Source: Symbiodinium natans
Taxonomy: Eukaryota > Sar > Dinophyceae > Suessiales > Symbiodiniaceae
Length of the DNA stretch: 64,000 bases
Reading direction: 5' to 3'
Assembly (NCBI GenBank): GCA_905221605.1
Contig: CAJNDS010000324.1
Coordinates: 434,640 to 498,639, forward strand
Shown piece by piece: positions 22,531-36,400 of this stretch. The notes beneath the pieces were generated by a model that had not been told where the DNA came from, did no database searches, and was given only the letters and a program-made list of their open reading frames with translations. A program made the translations under genes and the position numbers. The number at the start of each line of letters is the position of its first letter. Within the stretch, counting starts at the first letter, position 1.

Positions 22531-25500
22531 ATGTACCCCAAAAGGCCCGCCAGTTCTCTAAAGAAATAACATACAATGTCGGAACCCCACTGGCCTGAAT
22601 GATTAAGCCTCTGCAGGCTACAAGGCCTTCACTCTTGAACACCAAAGCCCCGACCACCATGTTTGTCGCAAGACACAGAAGAACCGGAAGCCTCAATCCC
22701 CAGCCCCCTAAACTTCAAAATCCTACCCTCGCTCACAGCGCTGCTAACGGACAGAGAGGGTGGGCATCACCACATGCTTCAGTGTTCTTGGGTTCCGTGT
22801 TAAGGGCTTAGTTACTAGTGTTTTTTAGGGTTTAAGGCTTAGGGTGTTCAGGGCTGAAGATTTAAGGTTCAGGGCTTAGAGCTTAGGATTTAGGGTTCAG
22901 GGTTCACGGTTCAGGGTTCACGGTTCAGGGTTCACGGTTCAGGGTTCAGGGTTCAGGGTTCAAGGCTCATGCTTCAGGAAATTTGGGGTTGACACAATTA
23001 GGGTGCTAGGTCTGGCTCTTGGGATACACACTCTGTTCTTCCTCTTGGGGTCTCAAGGGGGCCATACCTAGACATGTTTTTTCTGAGGGTTTCAGTAGCC
23101 AAGTTAGTGTAGGCTTCAGGGTTGGGGTTCAGGCTAACCTGACGGTTTGCGGGTTAGATTTCTAGTGTATATAGGTTCAAAGCCCAGGGCTTGATATCAA
23201 CAGTAGGGTTTAGGGTGTTTGGGGCTGCCAGGGTTTGGATGCAGGGGGGTGCCCACCCCTCTTTGCGGATCACCACCGCATCCAAGATGAGTGTGAGTGC
23301 GCACCCTCACACGGCGAAAAATCTTTGTGGTGCTTTACTCTAACTTTAGATCCTTAGCCTTTTTGGGTTTATTGGGATTCTTAATAAGGCAGCTAAAATT
23401 ATTTTTTAGCTACCGTCCTAAGTGCAGCCAAGAAATGATCAGATTAGTTGTTAAGCCTCGTCGTACAGAGGGCCTGAATCAGCTTGCTTCAACATCCCGA
23501 ATCTTGAAGTCCTCAAATTATTCAGGCAAACCCGGCCTGCACGAACTGAACACAAGAGGGTTGAGGCCTGACCTAAATTTCATCACATCAAAATTCTGTG
23601 TATATATATATAATATGTATATGTATATACACATATACATATATACACATGCATCCATACGTAATATGCTCATACGCCGCATAATATACTATAGTATAAT
23701 GTAGCTCGATAGATATCGTACTTTAACAGTTTTGGTCTTTCGAAAGTCACAGGAAGCTATAAGACAAAATAGGAAATCTGAGTGTATATATGTCTATACA
23801 TATATATATATATATATCTGTGTATATGTGTATTCATTTCTGTACGTATTTTGTTCTTATCCACCTACTCATGTAAAAAAACACAATATGTGTTCTAACG
23901 GGAGTCCGGGAGTAAGCTCGGAGATTCGTGTGGAGGGTTGCGAAGCTTGGGACACAGGGGCTCAGGACTTTCTGTGTTGGGTTTGAGTTGTGGCTTTTGG
24001 GGGTGTTCTGCTTAGGGTTCAAGGTCTGGGTCTAACATGTTTTTCGTTTGGTTGTGGGTTGAACCCTAAACCCTAAACCCTAAAACCTAAACCCTAAAGC
24101 CTAAACCCTAGAAGAGAAGGCCGCCGTGCCTTCGAAGAACTTCATACTCGACACAATCATGTAGGTTCCGGAATTTCGGTGGCAGGGCTCAACTTCCCAA
24201 ACCACCTTCTAAACCTAGGGCCTTCGGAGCCTGGGCAGAGAGCTGATGTTTCGGAGTTTCGGTTAATCAGTCTAGGTCTAGGGCCAAAGACTTTTCTGGT
24301 CTTAGAGACGCCTAGCAGTTTTTGCCCAAGGCGTGAAACTTCAGAGCTCTCGCCCTCAAACCTCCCCAAACCCTCAACCCTAAACCCTGAACAACCCTGA
24401 ACAACCCTAAACAACCCTAAACAACCCTGAACAACCCTAAACAACCCTAAACCTTATCAACCCCTCATCCCTCAACCCTAAGCCCTTCAGCAGGTGAAGA
24501 AGCTACGCATGCCCGGAAGTGGCATTGGCTTCGAACCGCTCCTCGAGCCGCGCGGCGGCCATTTTTTCATGTCTTTTGTGGTTGGGTTGGGGTTTAGGGT
24601 GTAGGGTGTAGGGTGTAGGGTGTAGGGTGTAGGGTTTAGGGTTTAGGGTTGAGGGTTTAGGGTTTAGGGTTTAGGGTTTAGGGTTTAGGGTTTAGGGTTT
24701 AGGGTTTAGGGTTTAGGGTTTAGGGTTTAGGGTTTAGTAGGGTCTAGCACTCAGGTTGCAGGGTTTTGGGGTTTTGGGACGATTATGGCTCCTCTACGGG
24801 GTTTAGGTTTGGGGCTTAGGGGTGAAGGGGGTTGAGGGCGCTCGGGTTTAGTTATATCTGGCCAGGTTTCTAAATGAGAGGTCCCCATTAGATTCCCCTG
24901 CATAAAAGGGCTGAATGCAAGCGCCAGCATTATCACAGGCACCCCCAGCAAAGGAGCTAGGACACCGAGCATGTTAGGAAACCGAGCATGTAAGAAGCCG
25001 TCTTTGTGCTCAGCTATCAGATTTGGGAGTTTCGGGTTTAGGGTTCAGAGTTTAGGGTTTAGGCTGCAAGGACAGCGGGGGGTTTTGTGATTATGATGGG
25101 TTTCGGGCTGAGGGTTTCGTCAGGTGTTTGGGGATGCATTGCGCTCAACACGCGAGGGCTTGTAGTTGATGGTCGCCTTGTTGCGGGGTGCCCGAAGCTC
25201 TAAACCCTAAACCCTCAACCCTAAACCCCAAACCCCAATCCTAAACCGGGTTGCAATGCTTTCTGGGAGTCTCCTGGCCCTGACTTACCCTGGACACCAG
25301 CCCTACTTGGAGGTTCATGGTACGTATAAACCAACTATAACTGTACTTTAAAATGTACTTAGAACCATCTTCGGGCACTTCAGGGGCTGATAAGTGGGTG
25401 ATAAGTACCCCTAAACCCTAAACCTTAAACCCTAAACCTTAAACCCCCAAACCCCAAACCCTAAACCCTAAACCCTGAACCCTGAACCCTGAACCCTGAA

Positions 25501-27416
25501 CCCTGAACCCTGAACCCTGACCCTGAACCCGAAAAATGCGGGCACCTTGAATGCAAGGATTAAGGCCCCAGTGCGGACCTTAAGAAGGCACCCTACCATG
25601 AGACCGCCACGATATGAAGCAGGTCTTTTTTCCGTCTGTTCTTGATGAGTGTATATAAGGAGGTTCCTTTTAATTTTGGTGAGTGTATATACCGGGTGTC
25701 CTTTTGCGGGTACAAGAAACATGTACCCTACTTCACATGCCTTGAAGAGGTCTCTAGGGTCTAGGGTTTAGGGTTTAGGGTTTTGGGTTTAGTTTTCTGG
25801 GTTTAGGGTTTAGGGATATGCCCTGGAGATTAAGAGGATGATATTTAGGAATGTTTTTGAAAGGGGCCAACCTAGCTGAGCTTCGGATTCCAGAGTTGAA
25901 ACCGATGGGTCCTGAAAATCCCTAAAGCCCTAAACCCCAAACCCAGAATCCTAAACCCTAGGCCCTAACTAAACCCTGAACCCTAAACCCTAAACCCTAA
26001 ACCCTAAACTACTAAACTGAAGGTACCTTCTCCAATATGACGGCGTGGTAGAGTGCCACTGCGAGGCAGCGTTGCTGTTGGGTGTCGGAGATCTGGGGAT
26101 ATCAGGTTTAGGGTTTAGGGTTTAGGGTCTTTTTTGGAGTACCCTGAATAGAAGGATCTGCATCGTAGCACGCACCCCCAAAACGGGGCCACAATGATTG
26201 TGAACAACCCCCCATGCATGGTGCACGCTTGCTTACGGTTTCATGTTTCGGCGGTGTGTCGAAAGCTCAGAAGCTTATGTTGCCGAGGTTTGAGCATTAT
26301 GCTACAGAAGCCCTAAACCCTAAATTGGTTTAAGGATCTCGGCTCCAAGAAACCGGCCCAAAACCCAAGGCGCTTTCGCAGAGAAGGGTCAAAGTTTTCA
26401 GGGCTCAGGGCCCGTTTCTAAACTTGCGGTTTAGGGTTTCAGCTTTAGGTTGGGATTATTCCCTTTATGACTGACAGTCCTCAATAAGGATTATAATAGG
26501 AGGTAGTAGAATCCCTACTAAGGACTGTTAGAATAAGGGGTAGCATCCCAAGGCTTAGGGTTCAAGGTTTTGGGGTCTAGGCGGTTTGGGGTTCCAGGGT
26601 TGAGGGTATAGGGTATAGGGTTTAGGGTGTAGGGTTTGGGGATTAGGGTTTAGGGTTTAGGGTTCAGGGTGGATCATTCCTTATGGTTTAGCTGCGGCTC
26701 TATAGTTTTGCAGCTTGCGAAGAAGCTCCACTATCCTGTCTCCTTAGTGACTAACCCCTGAGCTCTCTGCGCTCTAACCTCTGAACCCGAAACCCCAAAC
26801 CCTAAACCCTAAACCTCAAACCCTAAACCCTAAACCCTAAACCCTAGACCCTAAACCCTAAACCAGGGACAGAAGATGAAAGAGCCACCGAAGCAGCCAC
26901 TTGCCTTCAGTTGATTCTAGTCGTGCCCTTTCCTTGCATGGAGCTCGCTGAGGGTTTTTAACGCCCAATGCCTGAGATGGCGTGTAGAGACTATAACCCT
27001 GTAGACTCAAACCCTACAAGGCCTTTTAAGCCTTATAAAGAATCTTGAACCCACGTCCTGTTAAAACAGAGAAGGACAAAAGACCAACAAAAAACCTAAA
27101 AGACCTGCAAAACAACTATGAAACCTACAGGCCCCAACCATTCATGCCCAACAAGAGAATCACCCTAAAATTTACATCCTAAAACCTAAACCCCTAAACC
27201 CTAAACCCCTTGTATGTGTTTTTCTTGATCCAGGACTTGGGGTCAGCAGAGGGGGATGGGGGGTGGGGGGGGGGGGGGGGGGGGGACGCTCTTTCCACTC
27301 TGCTTGTGTGGGGCCTCTATGGCTTGAGTGTATTTTTGTTTTTTTTAGGGGGGGGGGGGGTTAGGGTTTAGGGTTTAGGGTTTAGGGTTTAGGGTTTAGG
27401 GTTTAGGGTTTAGGGT

Positions 27417-27462
<46 letters not shown>

Positions 27463-30400
27463 GGTGATGGTTTAGGGCTTCGGAGCTGCAGCCTCTCGGG
27501 GATGTGTATAGGTCCTTTTGTAGTGCACGCAGGCCATACGCGTCAGTATCCCTCGATAATTTCTATAATCCTTACAGGTTAGTTAAGCTTCAGTTCCACT
27601 AGACACTCACTAGGACACTGGACAGGTAAGTGTTGCTTTCACCGGCTTAGGGTTCCAATAGAAGCCGGCAAACCAAAACACAAAACTCACAGGGCCGCAC
27701 CTCTCAACTCTGCATGCAGTGGCTTTCTGGAGCCACCCATGGACCACCTCCCGGATTTTGAAAGTCGCAGCTTTTCGACATTATGCCCCACCTCCCAACT
27801 TACTCTCACCTCTGTTTTAAGGACTCCCAACAAGGGAGGGAGCCCCTAACTTTCCGAACCCCCCACCCCTCCCCCCGAACAAGCCTCCGAAGATGAGAAG
27901 TTGATCTTGCAGCAAATCCTGCCGGCTGAGCCCAAAGCCCTAAACCTCTCCGAGGCTGCTGGTGCTGGAAAACCCCGGAGCCCGGGCCTCACAGCGACTT
28001 GGGGAAGTCGGAAAACCCTAAACTCTAAACCCTAAACCCTAGGCCCTAATAAGCCCTAAACCCTAAACCGTCGGGCTTGGAGTTCGGATGTACGGTTCGT
28101 CATGCTTTTTGCTTTAGGGTTGCATTCGGGTTCATGGGTTCGGGGGTTCAGGCTTTACAGGGTTCAGGTGTTTTATAGGTCTTCTCCGAAGCTTATTGGT
28201 AGGGTTATAGGGCTCAGAGGGCTTGGAGGGTTTGTAGGGGCTTTGCAGGGCTGATCGGGCTGCGGAATGTTAATGGTTTATTGCAAGACGAGGATTGCAG
28301 TGGCCGCTCGCAGCTGAGGGTTTAGGGTTTAGGGTTTAGGGTTTAGGGGTAAGGTTTAGGGTTTAGTGTTTGGGGTTTGGGGTTTAGGGTTTACACAGGG
28401 CTGGCAGGGTTGTGTCCTTTTGTTTGTTGGGCTGGGATCCCTTGTGGGCCCTCTTCAAAACTGACAGGGGCGCACTTTTCCTTACCGGGCTACTGCGCCA
28501 GATTTCAACTTCGACGGTTTTGCGCACGCCTGCGTGTGTGAAGGATTCCACATACGGCTGACGGTGACGGCTGACGGTGACGGCGAGCGACTAAACCCTA
28601 AACCCTAAACCCTAAACCCTAAACCCTAAACCCTAAACCCTAAACCCTAAACCCTAAACCCTAAACCCTAAACCCTAAACCCTAACCCCAATCTCAAACC
28701 CCAAACCCCAAACCCCAAACCCCAAACCCCAAACCCCAAACCCCAAACCCCAAACCCCAAACCCCAAACCCCAAACCCCAAACCCCAAACCCCAAACCCC
28801 AAACCCCAAACCCCCCAAACCCCAAACCCCCCCAAACCCCAAACCCCCAACCCCAAACCCCAACCCAACCCACAACCCCCCAAACCCCAAACCCCAAACC
28901 CCCAACCCCAAACAACCCCCAAACCCCAAACCCCAAACCCCAAACCCCAAACCCCAAACCCCAAACCCCAAACCCCAAACCCCAAAACCCCAACCCCCAA
29001 ACCCCAAACCCCACCCTAAACCCTAAACCCTAAACCCTACACCGAATTCAAGCTCTGCAACTAAAACTACAGCGGCGCATCCTCACCTGTGGAGAGTGGG
29101 AGAATGCACGCAGGCTCAACACTCAAGACTCAAGACTCCAAGGCCTCAAGCCCTACCATCCTAAACCTTAAGCCTGAAACCCTAAACCCTACAAAGAACC
29201 GAAGGCCCCAAAAGTCCAACATCCCTTGCATGGCCATCAACCCCTAAGCTGCAGAAGCTTCTTCTCAGCCTGCGCCAGGTCAGAGACATTCCCGGCAGCA
29301 CCTATCGTCGGTCCTTCCGCCTTCATGAAGTTGAGGGGCCAGCAGGTCTTACTTTAGAGTTTAGGGTTTAGGGTTTAGGGTTTAGGGTTTAGGGTTTAGG
29401 GTTTAGGGTTTAGGGTTTAGGGCTAGCTGGTGAAACTGACAAGGGACCATCAGCATTTAGAAACCAAGGGCTTCCAGAGACACTGAGGTTTGGGGGGAAG
29501 AGTAATGGCTTGGCAGCTCTGACAATCCAGTGCGCCTCGGAACCACAATTCCAGGGGTCGATTCCGAATTCTGGAGCCACTCCACGTACTTGTTCGGGAA
29601 TTAGGGACCTTAGAGAATCCCGTACTAAAAGGGCTTATTTAGAAGTACCTAATTTCGAAGAACCATAGGCCCTGGTGCCTGTAGGAGTACCAGGAGGTCT
29701 TTGTTTGAAAGGTTGCGCAAGCAGAGAACCCGAAGCCCTGAACTTTCCTTGTCGTTCGCTCACAACGGCATCGGGTCTGCTTTCCCCTCCCTCCAGTGTT
29801 TGTTTCCGTGCGTATACAGAGTTGTCCAACTTCTGGTGATCCCCTCCGCGTGGCTCGAACTGGGTTGAACGAGGCACATGCCACTTCTGGCCTTAACAGC
29901 CCCTAACCTATAGACAACCCATGAACTCCCACAGCCGCCGACTGGCCAGCCCACCAACAGCACCACCACCAACACAGCCACCATGACTACCGCGCCCACC
30001 ATCCAACTGCAAACCCATTACTGAAGGCATCCCTGGCTACTAGACCTGCATATCGGTGCTCACGCCTCCGCGGGGTCTTGGCACCCCAAACCCAAAACCT
30101 CTCAACCCAAAAGGCCGGGAGCATCCCGGACAAGGACCCTGACTTGTGGACCCCCTTCCTACTCGCTTGCTTGGAAGCCCCGAAAAAGCACGCCCGCGCG
30201 CCTTTCAGCCAAGAGGGCTGAAAGGAGAGACTCTGCTTGCAGCCATGCCTCGGCGGGGTCTCATGAGCACGCAGGCGGGCTGCGGGGCCTAAGGCTTAGG
30301 GAAAGTTTAGGTTTAGGGTTTCGGAAAGTTGCCGGGGGTTAGGGACTTCGGGGTGCAGGGTTTAGAGTTTAGCGGCGTGCCTCGAGTTGACTACTAAAAA

Positions 30401-33400
30401 ATTTTTCCTCAAAAGGGACGATGATTCAGAGATTCTATCATGCGGGGTTCACTCTGATTTCGAGTCCGAGGGCTTCGGCCCAGGCAAGCTTCATGGGTCA
30501 TGGGCTTCAGATGATTCTTGGGAAGCTACTACGTATACCCGTGGTGTGTTTTCTTCTGTTTCGCCCCTATAAGGTTTTAAGAGTTTCTCGTTGACAATAT
30601 TTGAGTGGGCTTCATGAGGTAACCGGGCCGAGTCTAGCTTGTTTTTGTCGTTGATACCTTGTCTGATCTAGGGTTGGGAAAGCCGATTTGTAGTGTGGCG
30701 TTTCGGGGGTTGGGAGCGTTGCAAACTGGGTTCTTTGGCAGCAGGGAGGCAAGTGAGGCAGGTGACCGCGTCATGAAGAGCACAACATCACAAATGGATG
30801 TCGGCAAAACCCGCAATGCCTGCCTTGATGTACAAGTACTCGAACAGTTGCCGTTTCGTGTTGGATGATGCACAGAAGTCTCTTCGCCACGAGCGTCAGA
30901 ACCAACTTGGACAATGTGAAGCAGTCACATTGTTCCCTGGTGCCAAGAATTTGCTTACGCCTGCTGCGTGAAGGAGCTCTACTAGGTTTCTGCTTCGATG
31001 CTAGAAAGCAGAAGCTCTGTGGCTACTCGTTGCATGCACGGTCCTTTCGCGCATACTGCGGGGAAGACGGCAAGAAACAAGGAGCCCGTGGAAGTGCCGC
31101 AGCCCTGAAGGAGCAGATTGCGCAATTGAGGAAGGATCTTCATGCAACTCCTTGGAAGACGCTGTCCCGTGTGCTAGTTGAGAACGATGTGTTGCAGCTG
31201 CCATGGAAAGGACCTGATTGGAAAACCCTGCCAGAACCGTCTCCAGAAGAAATGTCCTACATGGCTGGCTTCTTTGACGGTGATGGGTGCGTCACGGAAA
31301 AGTCCAACCTCAGTGGCTGTCGCCTGGCAGTTAGCCAGGCCTTTGATGCAAGTGCTGTGCTTGTGAGATATGCCAACCTGTTTGGCGGCACGGTGGAGGT
31401 ACGGTCCCAGGGAGTCGGGCTCCAGAAGCCAGTGCTCAATTGGCGGCTTGAAGGCCCCGGTTGCAAACATGTATCAAACTTGTTGGCCACGGCGTCCGTG
31501 GTGAAACATAAACAACTGGCGTTAGCTGCAAAATGGCCAAAAGATACAGATGGCAGAAAGCTGGCGAAGCACAAGCTGAGAGGTTGGAAGCATGGCAGTA
31601 CAGACACTCAGACTCATGGTTGTGTCAGCTGGAGCTACTTTGCTGGTTTCTTTGACGCAGAAGGTTGCATCAAGATTACCACTACGGGAAACCTTATGTT
31701 AACGATTTGTCAGAAGCGGGAAGCAATATTGAACGTCATCAAGGTTTTTTTGGCAGATCAGAGCATCCATTCAGAACTGTACAATTGTCGGACACATGGA
31801 TGCTTGAGCATCCACCGTCGCGGTGACTGCGAGGCTGTTCTGCAACGCATGCAACATGCCGGATTGCTGGTAAAGGCGCAGCATGCCGAGATTGCTTTGA
31901 ACACAGAGAAGACAGGACCTTCGCGTGCCCGGGAGCAGCTGGGATTGCTGGTGGGCAACCAGAGCTTCGGCAAAAGGCTAGACGAAGCAGGTTGCTTGCG
32001 CGCTCAGGAAATCCGCAGAATGCGACAACAAGTTTGGTATTTGAAGTCTAGAGGGCAGGAGGACGCTGCGGCAGCTCGACTTCTGGCAGCGCAAGAACTG
32101 GTGGCAAAGCACGACCTTCTGAAATTAAAGGCAGAGCGGGACATGTTGCTTCGCCACGCCGCTTTCATCCAACGACTGTCCGGAAGCATGTGGGAGTGAA
32201 AGGTCCTCTGCAGGAACCTGATCAGCTCAACTTTAGGTGCCGCATGTGCCCGAAGCAGGCGACGTTTACCATGAGCTAGCCTGTGCATAGAGCGCGGGTA
32301 TATTACAGACGGTGAGAGGGCTCAGAGGCTTAGTCGAGGATTTGTACTTCAAGTTCAGGCAACAGTAACGGTCATGCATTTGGCATTCTAAGGCATTTTG
32401 GCTTCCAGTAGCTGACATCATGCATCTCATCATACGCTCAAGGCCATTTTCCAGCTACTTGCTGGATGTAGGTGCTCACTGCAAAGCTTCTCTGCATATC
32501 GAAAGTTGTCCTGCCGGTCCTACCGACTACGGCTTTTCCACCTTGGCAGGACTTCGACCTCTTCACAGATGATGAGGCTCCACATGGGAAGATGGGACTT
32601 TTGGAACAGGACGGAGCAGTGATTTGAGCCAGGTTCTGGGTGTTTTTGCCCTTGCTCTCCTGGGTTTGGTAGCATGGTAAAAGTGCTGCTGCTTGGTAGC
32701 TTCAGTTGCTTGTATGTTCCCGGGTCTTAGAAGAGTTGGGTCAGTGCAAGCATCGAAGTTTGCGGCTCAGGGTTTCCAGCTTCGGGTTTCAGGAGAGAAT
32801 CACTTGGGCTTCGGGGCCTCGTAGAAGGAAGCGGTTTCCGGGCTCATGGATTCCAAAAGCTGGCTCCCTTTAGATATCTTAAGCTTGAAACGCCTGCACC
32901 CCAAACCCAAAACCCCAAAAAACAACTTTAGGACGCAGCAGCCATGATCCTTATGCAACATACCCAAAAAGCGTGTCTAAGTAAGACATAAACCCTGCAC
33001 CCTAAACCCTATTTTCCGGATTTGGGGTACAGTAGGGCTTACTCTGCCAGGGCGTAGTCGCACCGCGAGGGGCGCAGGTCAGCGCTGCTTTGGCTTGTGC
33101 TTCTAGCGGCTTCAGTTTTTTTTCTTCAGGGTTTCAAGGTTTAGGGTTTAGGGTGTCGGGTTTAGGGTTTAGGGTTTAGGGTTCAGGGCGTTTAGAGTTT
33201 TAAGTTTTGATGCTGCTCAGGGTCGTAGCATCTTTAGGGCTCAGGGCTTCGGATGCTTTCGGAGTTTAAGTCATCATTGGTGACGATTGTGTTCAGGCTT
33301 CTGGGGCCTTGGGTTCTCTGAGGTTTAGGAATTGCTGGGGCGGCCAGTTGTGGCGTTTTACCCCGAGGCCCTAGTCTGGGTTTGGACTCCGTTTCTTTGC

Positions 33401-36400
33401 TTAATTCAAAAACGGATACCCTCTGATTTAGGCTCCAGCGTGCTGAGGTTTCGCTGTGTTGATTGATTTCTTGCGAAGGCAGGACTTCGGATTTCGAGGG
33501 ATCGTTGGTATTTAGAATGCTAGGTTCACAACTTGGCCCAGGAAGACACGCTTATGTAGCCCCTCAACCCCTAAACCCTAAACCCGTCAACCCCAAGCCC
33601 GAAGAATCCTTAAACTCCAGCCGCCGACCCGATGACGCGAGAGGCCTCTGCGGAAGACGAAGCTGATGCAGGCACTGCCTTTTTTTTTGGGGGGGGGGGG
33701 GGGGGGGGGGGGGTTAGAGTTTAGAGGTTTAGGGTTTTGGGTTTTGCGTGTGGGGGGGGGGGGGGGTTGAAGGGTGTCTTCTGCAGTGGGGCTGAGGGGG
33801 TTTGGGGTGCTAATGGTTCAGGGCTTAAGGGGTTTGGGGTTCATAGGGTTTAGGCTTCGTGGTGCACCCGGATGGATTCACACCACAGCTTCTCTGCATT
33901 TCCCGGAAAAGGATGTTCGAAATCTTCAGGGCACCTGCAATAAGGCCCACGTGTACCATTGTGGAATAAGGTACCCCGAAGCAGATCCCTGTATGGGGGC
34001 TTCCGAACCTTCAAGGGGGACTCTATTCTGTTTGGGGTATAACAGGGGTACCCCCGATTTTGGGGAAATGCCCATACAGTATGCAGACATTGGTACTGCA
34101 AGCTTGAGTTCCCAAACAGCAACCCAGATCAGGATGTCTTCAAAGAGTGCTTCAACCCTCCTTGGCAGGACCTTGGAGATGTTGTCATATTCCCCCATTT
34201 GGCTTGAGAGGATCTATGCCAGAAAAGTTTGCGGAGGGAAACAAACGGCCAACCTAGACATGCTGCACTGCGCACCCTAGGCCTGAAACCTCGAAAAGCT
34301 ACCCTCAAGCGAAAACATTAAAAAGCAAACCACCGAATAGCCCGTTCTCACGCGAGGCCCCGTGACGGAAGAAGCAGAGCCGCTGATGGCCCGCGGCTCA
34401 CAATGGCATCAGCAAGTCTGGTGAAACTCTACAGCCTAACGCGCTATTCTGGGTTTCGGAGTACTATACTTTAATACCCTAAACCCTAAACCCTAAACCC
34501 TAAACCCTAAACCCTAAACCCTTTGTTTGGTTCTGGGTTCCCCATTTTTTGCTACTTCCACCTAAAGAGCAACATATTGTTCCAGGGGTCTACTCCAAGA
34601 GGTAGGGCAAGGCTCTTTCTCCACACCCGACAGCAATGAAGTCTATAGGCCTTTAAACCCTAGGTAGGCCTTGTGAATGCCTTCTCATTTCCCCACGGGT
34701 TTCAAGAAGATCCTGTTTAGGAATGTCTGTCTCAGAGGCCTGGGGACAGCAGGGCAAGACCAGATCAGCTTAAAGGGTTTCGTGGGTAGAGTTAGGGTTT
34801 GGGGTTTTGGGGTTTTGTCTCTTGTCTCTTGTGAAGCTGTGCATGGGCTTGTTCCCACGGAGCTCGAGTCCTCTTAATCAAGGCTTCCAAATAACCCCAA
34901 GCCCTAAACCCTAAACCCAATTGCGAAATTGCGAATATTTTTTAGTTTTTTAAATTCTTAGTTTTTGGAACGATTTGCCCTAAACCTTATACAGGGGTAG
35001 AGAGTATGACTGAAGGAACATTCCTAAATGCAGTGGCCTTGGCTCTCGGGGCTTCCGGTCGTGACAAGAGATCTCTTCCCTCGGCTCTCGACCCGTGTGC
35101 GACCTTCAATGCGTCTTCCAACGAAGTGTTTGAGGCTTAGGGTTTACAGGGTTTAGGGTTTAGGGTTGAGCCTTATACCCAAAGCAATACCAAAACCCTA
35201 CCACGAACCCTATAAACCCTTGAACCCGTCACTTCTAGGACATCTAAACCACAAACAAGGCCCGCTCATTGTGCCCCGCCTGAGATCCGGCTACAAGCCA
35301 CGGTCGGAGCCTCGACCAGCGTTCACGTCGTCGAGGCGGGGCGGGGGAGGGGCAGGGGAGGGGGGGTTTAGGGTTTAGGGTTTAGGGTTTAGGGTTTAGG
35401 GTTTAGGGTTTAGGGTTTAGGGGGGCAGAGCCGAACCCTGCTTCGGCAGGGTTTAGGGCAGTTTTAGGGTTCAAGGTTTAGGGAGGGGTTTAAGCCGGCT
35501 TCTGAGAAGTATCCGGGCGATGAGACATGACACCGCCCCGTAGGCACCCTAAAACCCAAACACGTATCAAGATTCAACTGCCAGTCGCCGTCCCAGAGCC
35601 GTAAGTCAATAGAGTTCTTGGCTGATCCCTAAACCTTGAACCCTGAAACCTATGTGTCCTAAACCCTAAACCCTAAACCCTAAACCCTAAACCCTAAACC
35701 CTAAACCCTAAACCCTAAACCCTAAACCCTAAACCCTAAACCCTCAACCCTAAACCCTAAACCCTAAACCCTAAACCCCGATTCCATGGTCAATGGTCAG
35801 CAGCGTTGACAGCATGCACTCCAGGGGCTCCCGTAATAACGGGTAGCCCCTTGAAGCCCCGAAAGATCAGGTATAGGGTTTAGGGTTTAGGGTTTAGGGT
35901 TTAGGGTTTAGGGTTTAGGGTTTAGGGTTTAGGGTTTAGGTATAGGGTTGTTCTGGTTCTTCAAATTAAGTCTTGGGACGTTCCCCTTATACTTATGCTA
36001 ACAGTCCTTCATGGGGATGCTAATAGGGGTTATACTATATTCCCCATTCAGGACGAACTAAGGGAGGAACATCCCGATGTGTCTCGGAGTCTGTGCCACC
36101 TTGAATCCAGGCGGGTTTTGCGCTGCGCGCCGTTTAAGAAGCGGCGGCCAAGCCACCTGCTGAACCCCAAGCACCAAATGCCCCAACTACCGAAACACCG
36201 TCCACCCAAGACCCTGAACCCTATAAGAAACCCCAAAAGCCCCTCACCCCTGCCCCTAAATCCTGAGCCCTAAAAAGCCGCCTCTCCCCCCTTCCCCTAA
36301 ACCCTGAACCCTAAAGCCCTAAACCACAGAACATGAAGAGAGAACTCCTCACGTGACCAGGAGCTCACCACAGCCTCTCGGGTGTCGGATCTGCAAGGCC

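Noticed and set aside
28668-29014. Three overlapping 106-110-codon ORFs rich in Gly, Phe, Trp, Leu and Val on the minus strand
   Set aside because: They are the three frames of the CCCCAAA/TTTGGGG array; all frames stay open because the unit has no stop codon.
29740-29885. tRNA-like GTTCGAGCC box on the minus strand
   Set aside because: No cloverleaf arms or anticodon stem can be placed around it.
33774-34280. 168-codon ORF
   Set aside because: No recognisable domain, several overlapping ORFs on the opposite strand, and it begins in degenerate TTTAGGG-like sequence.
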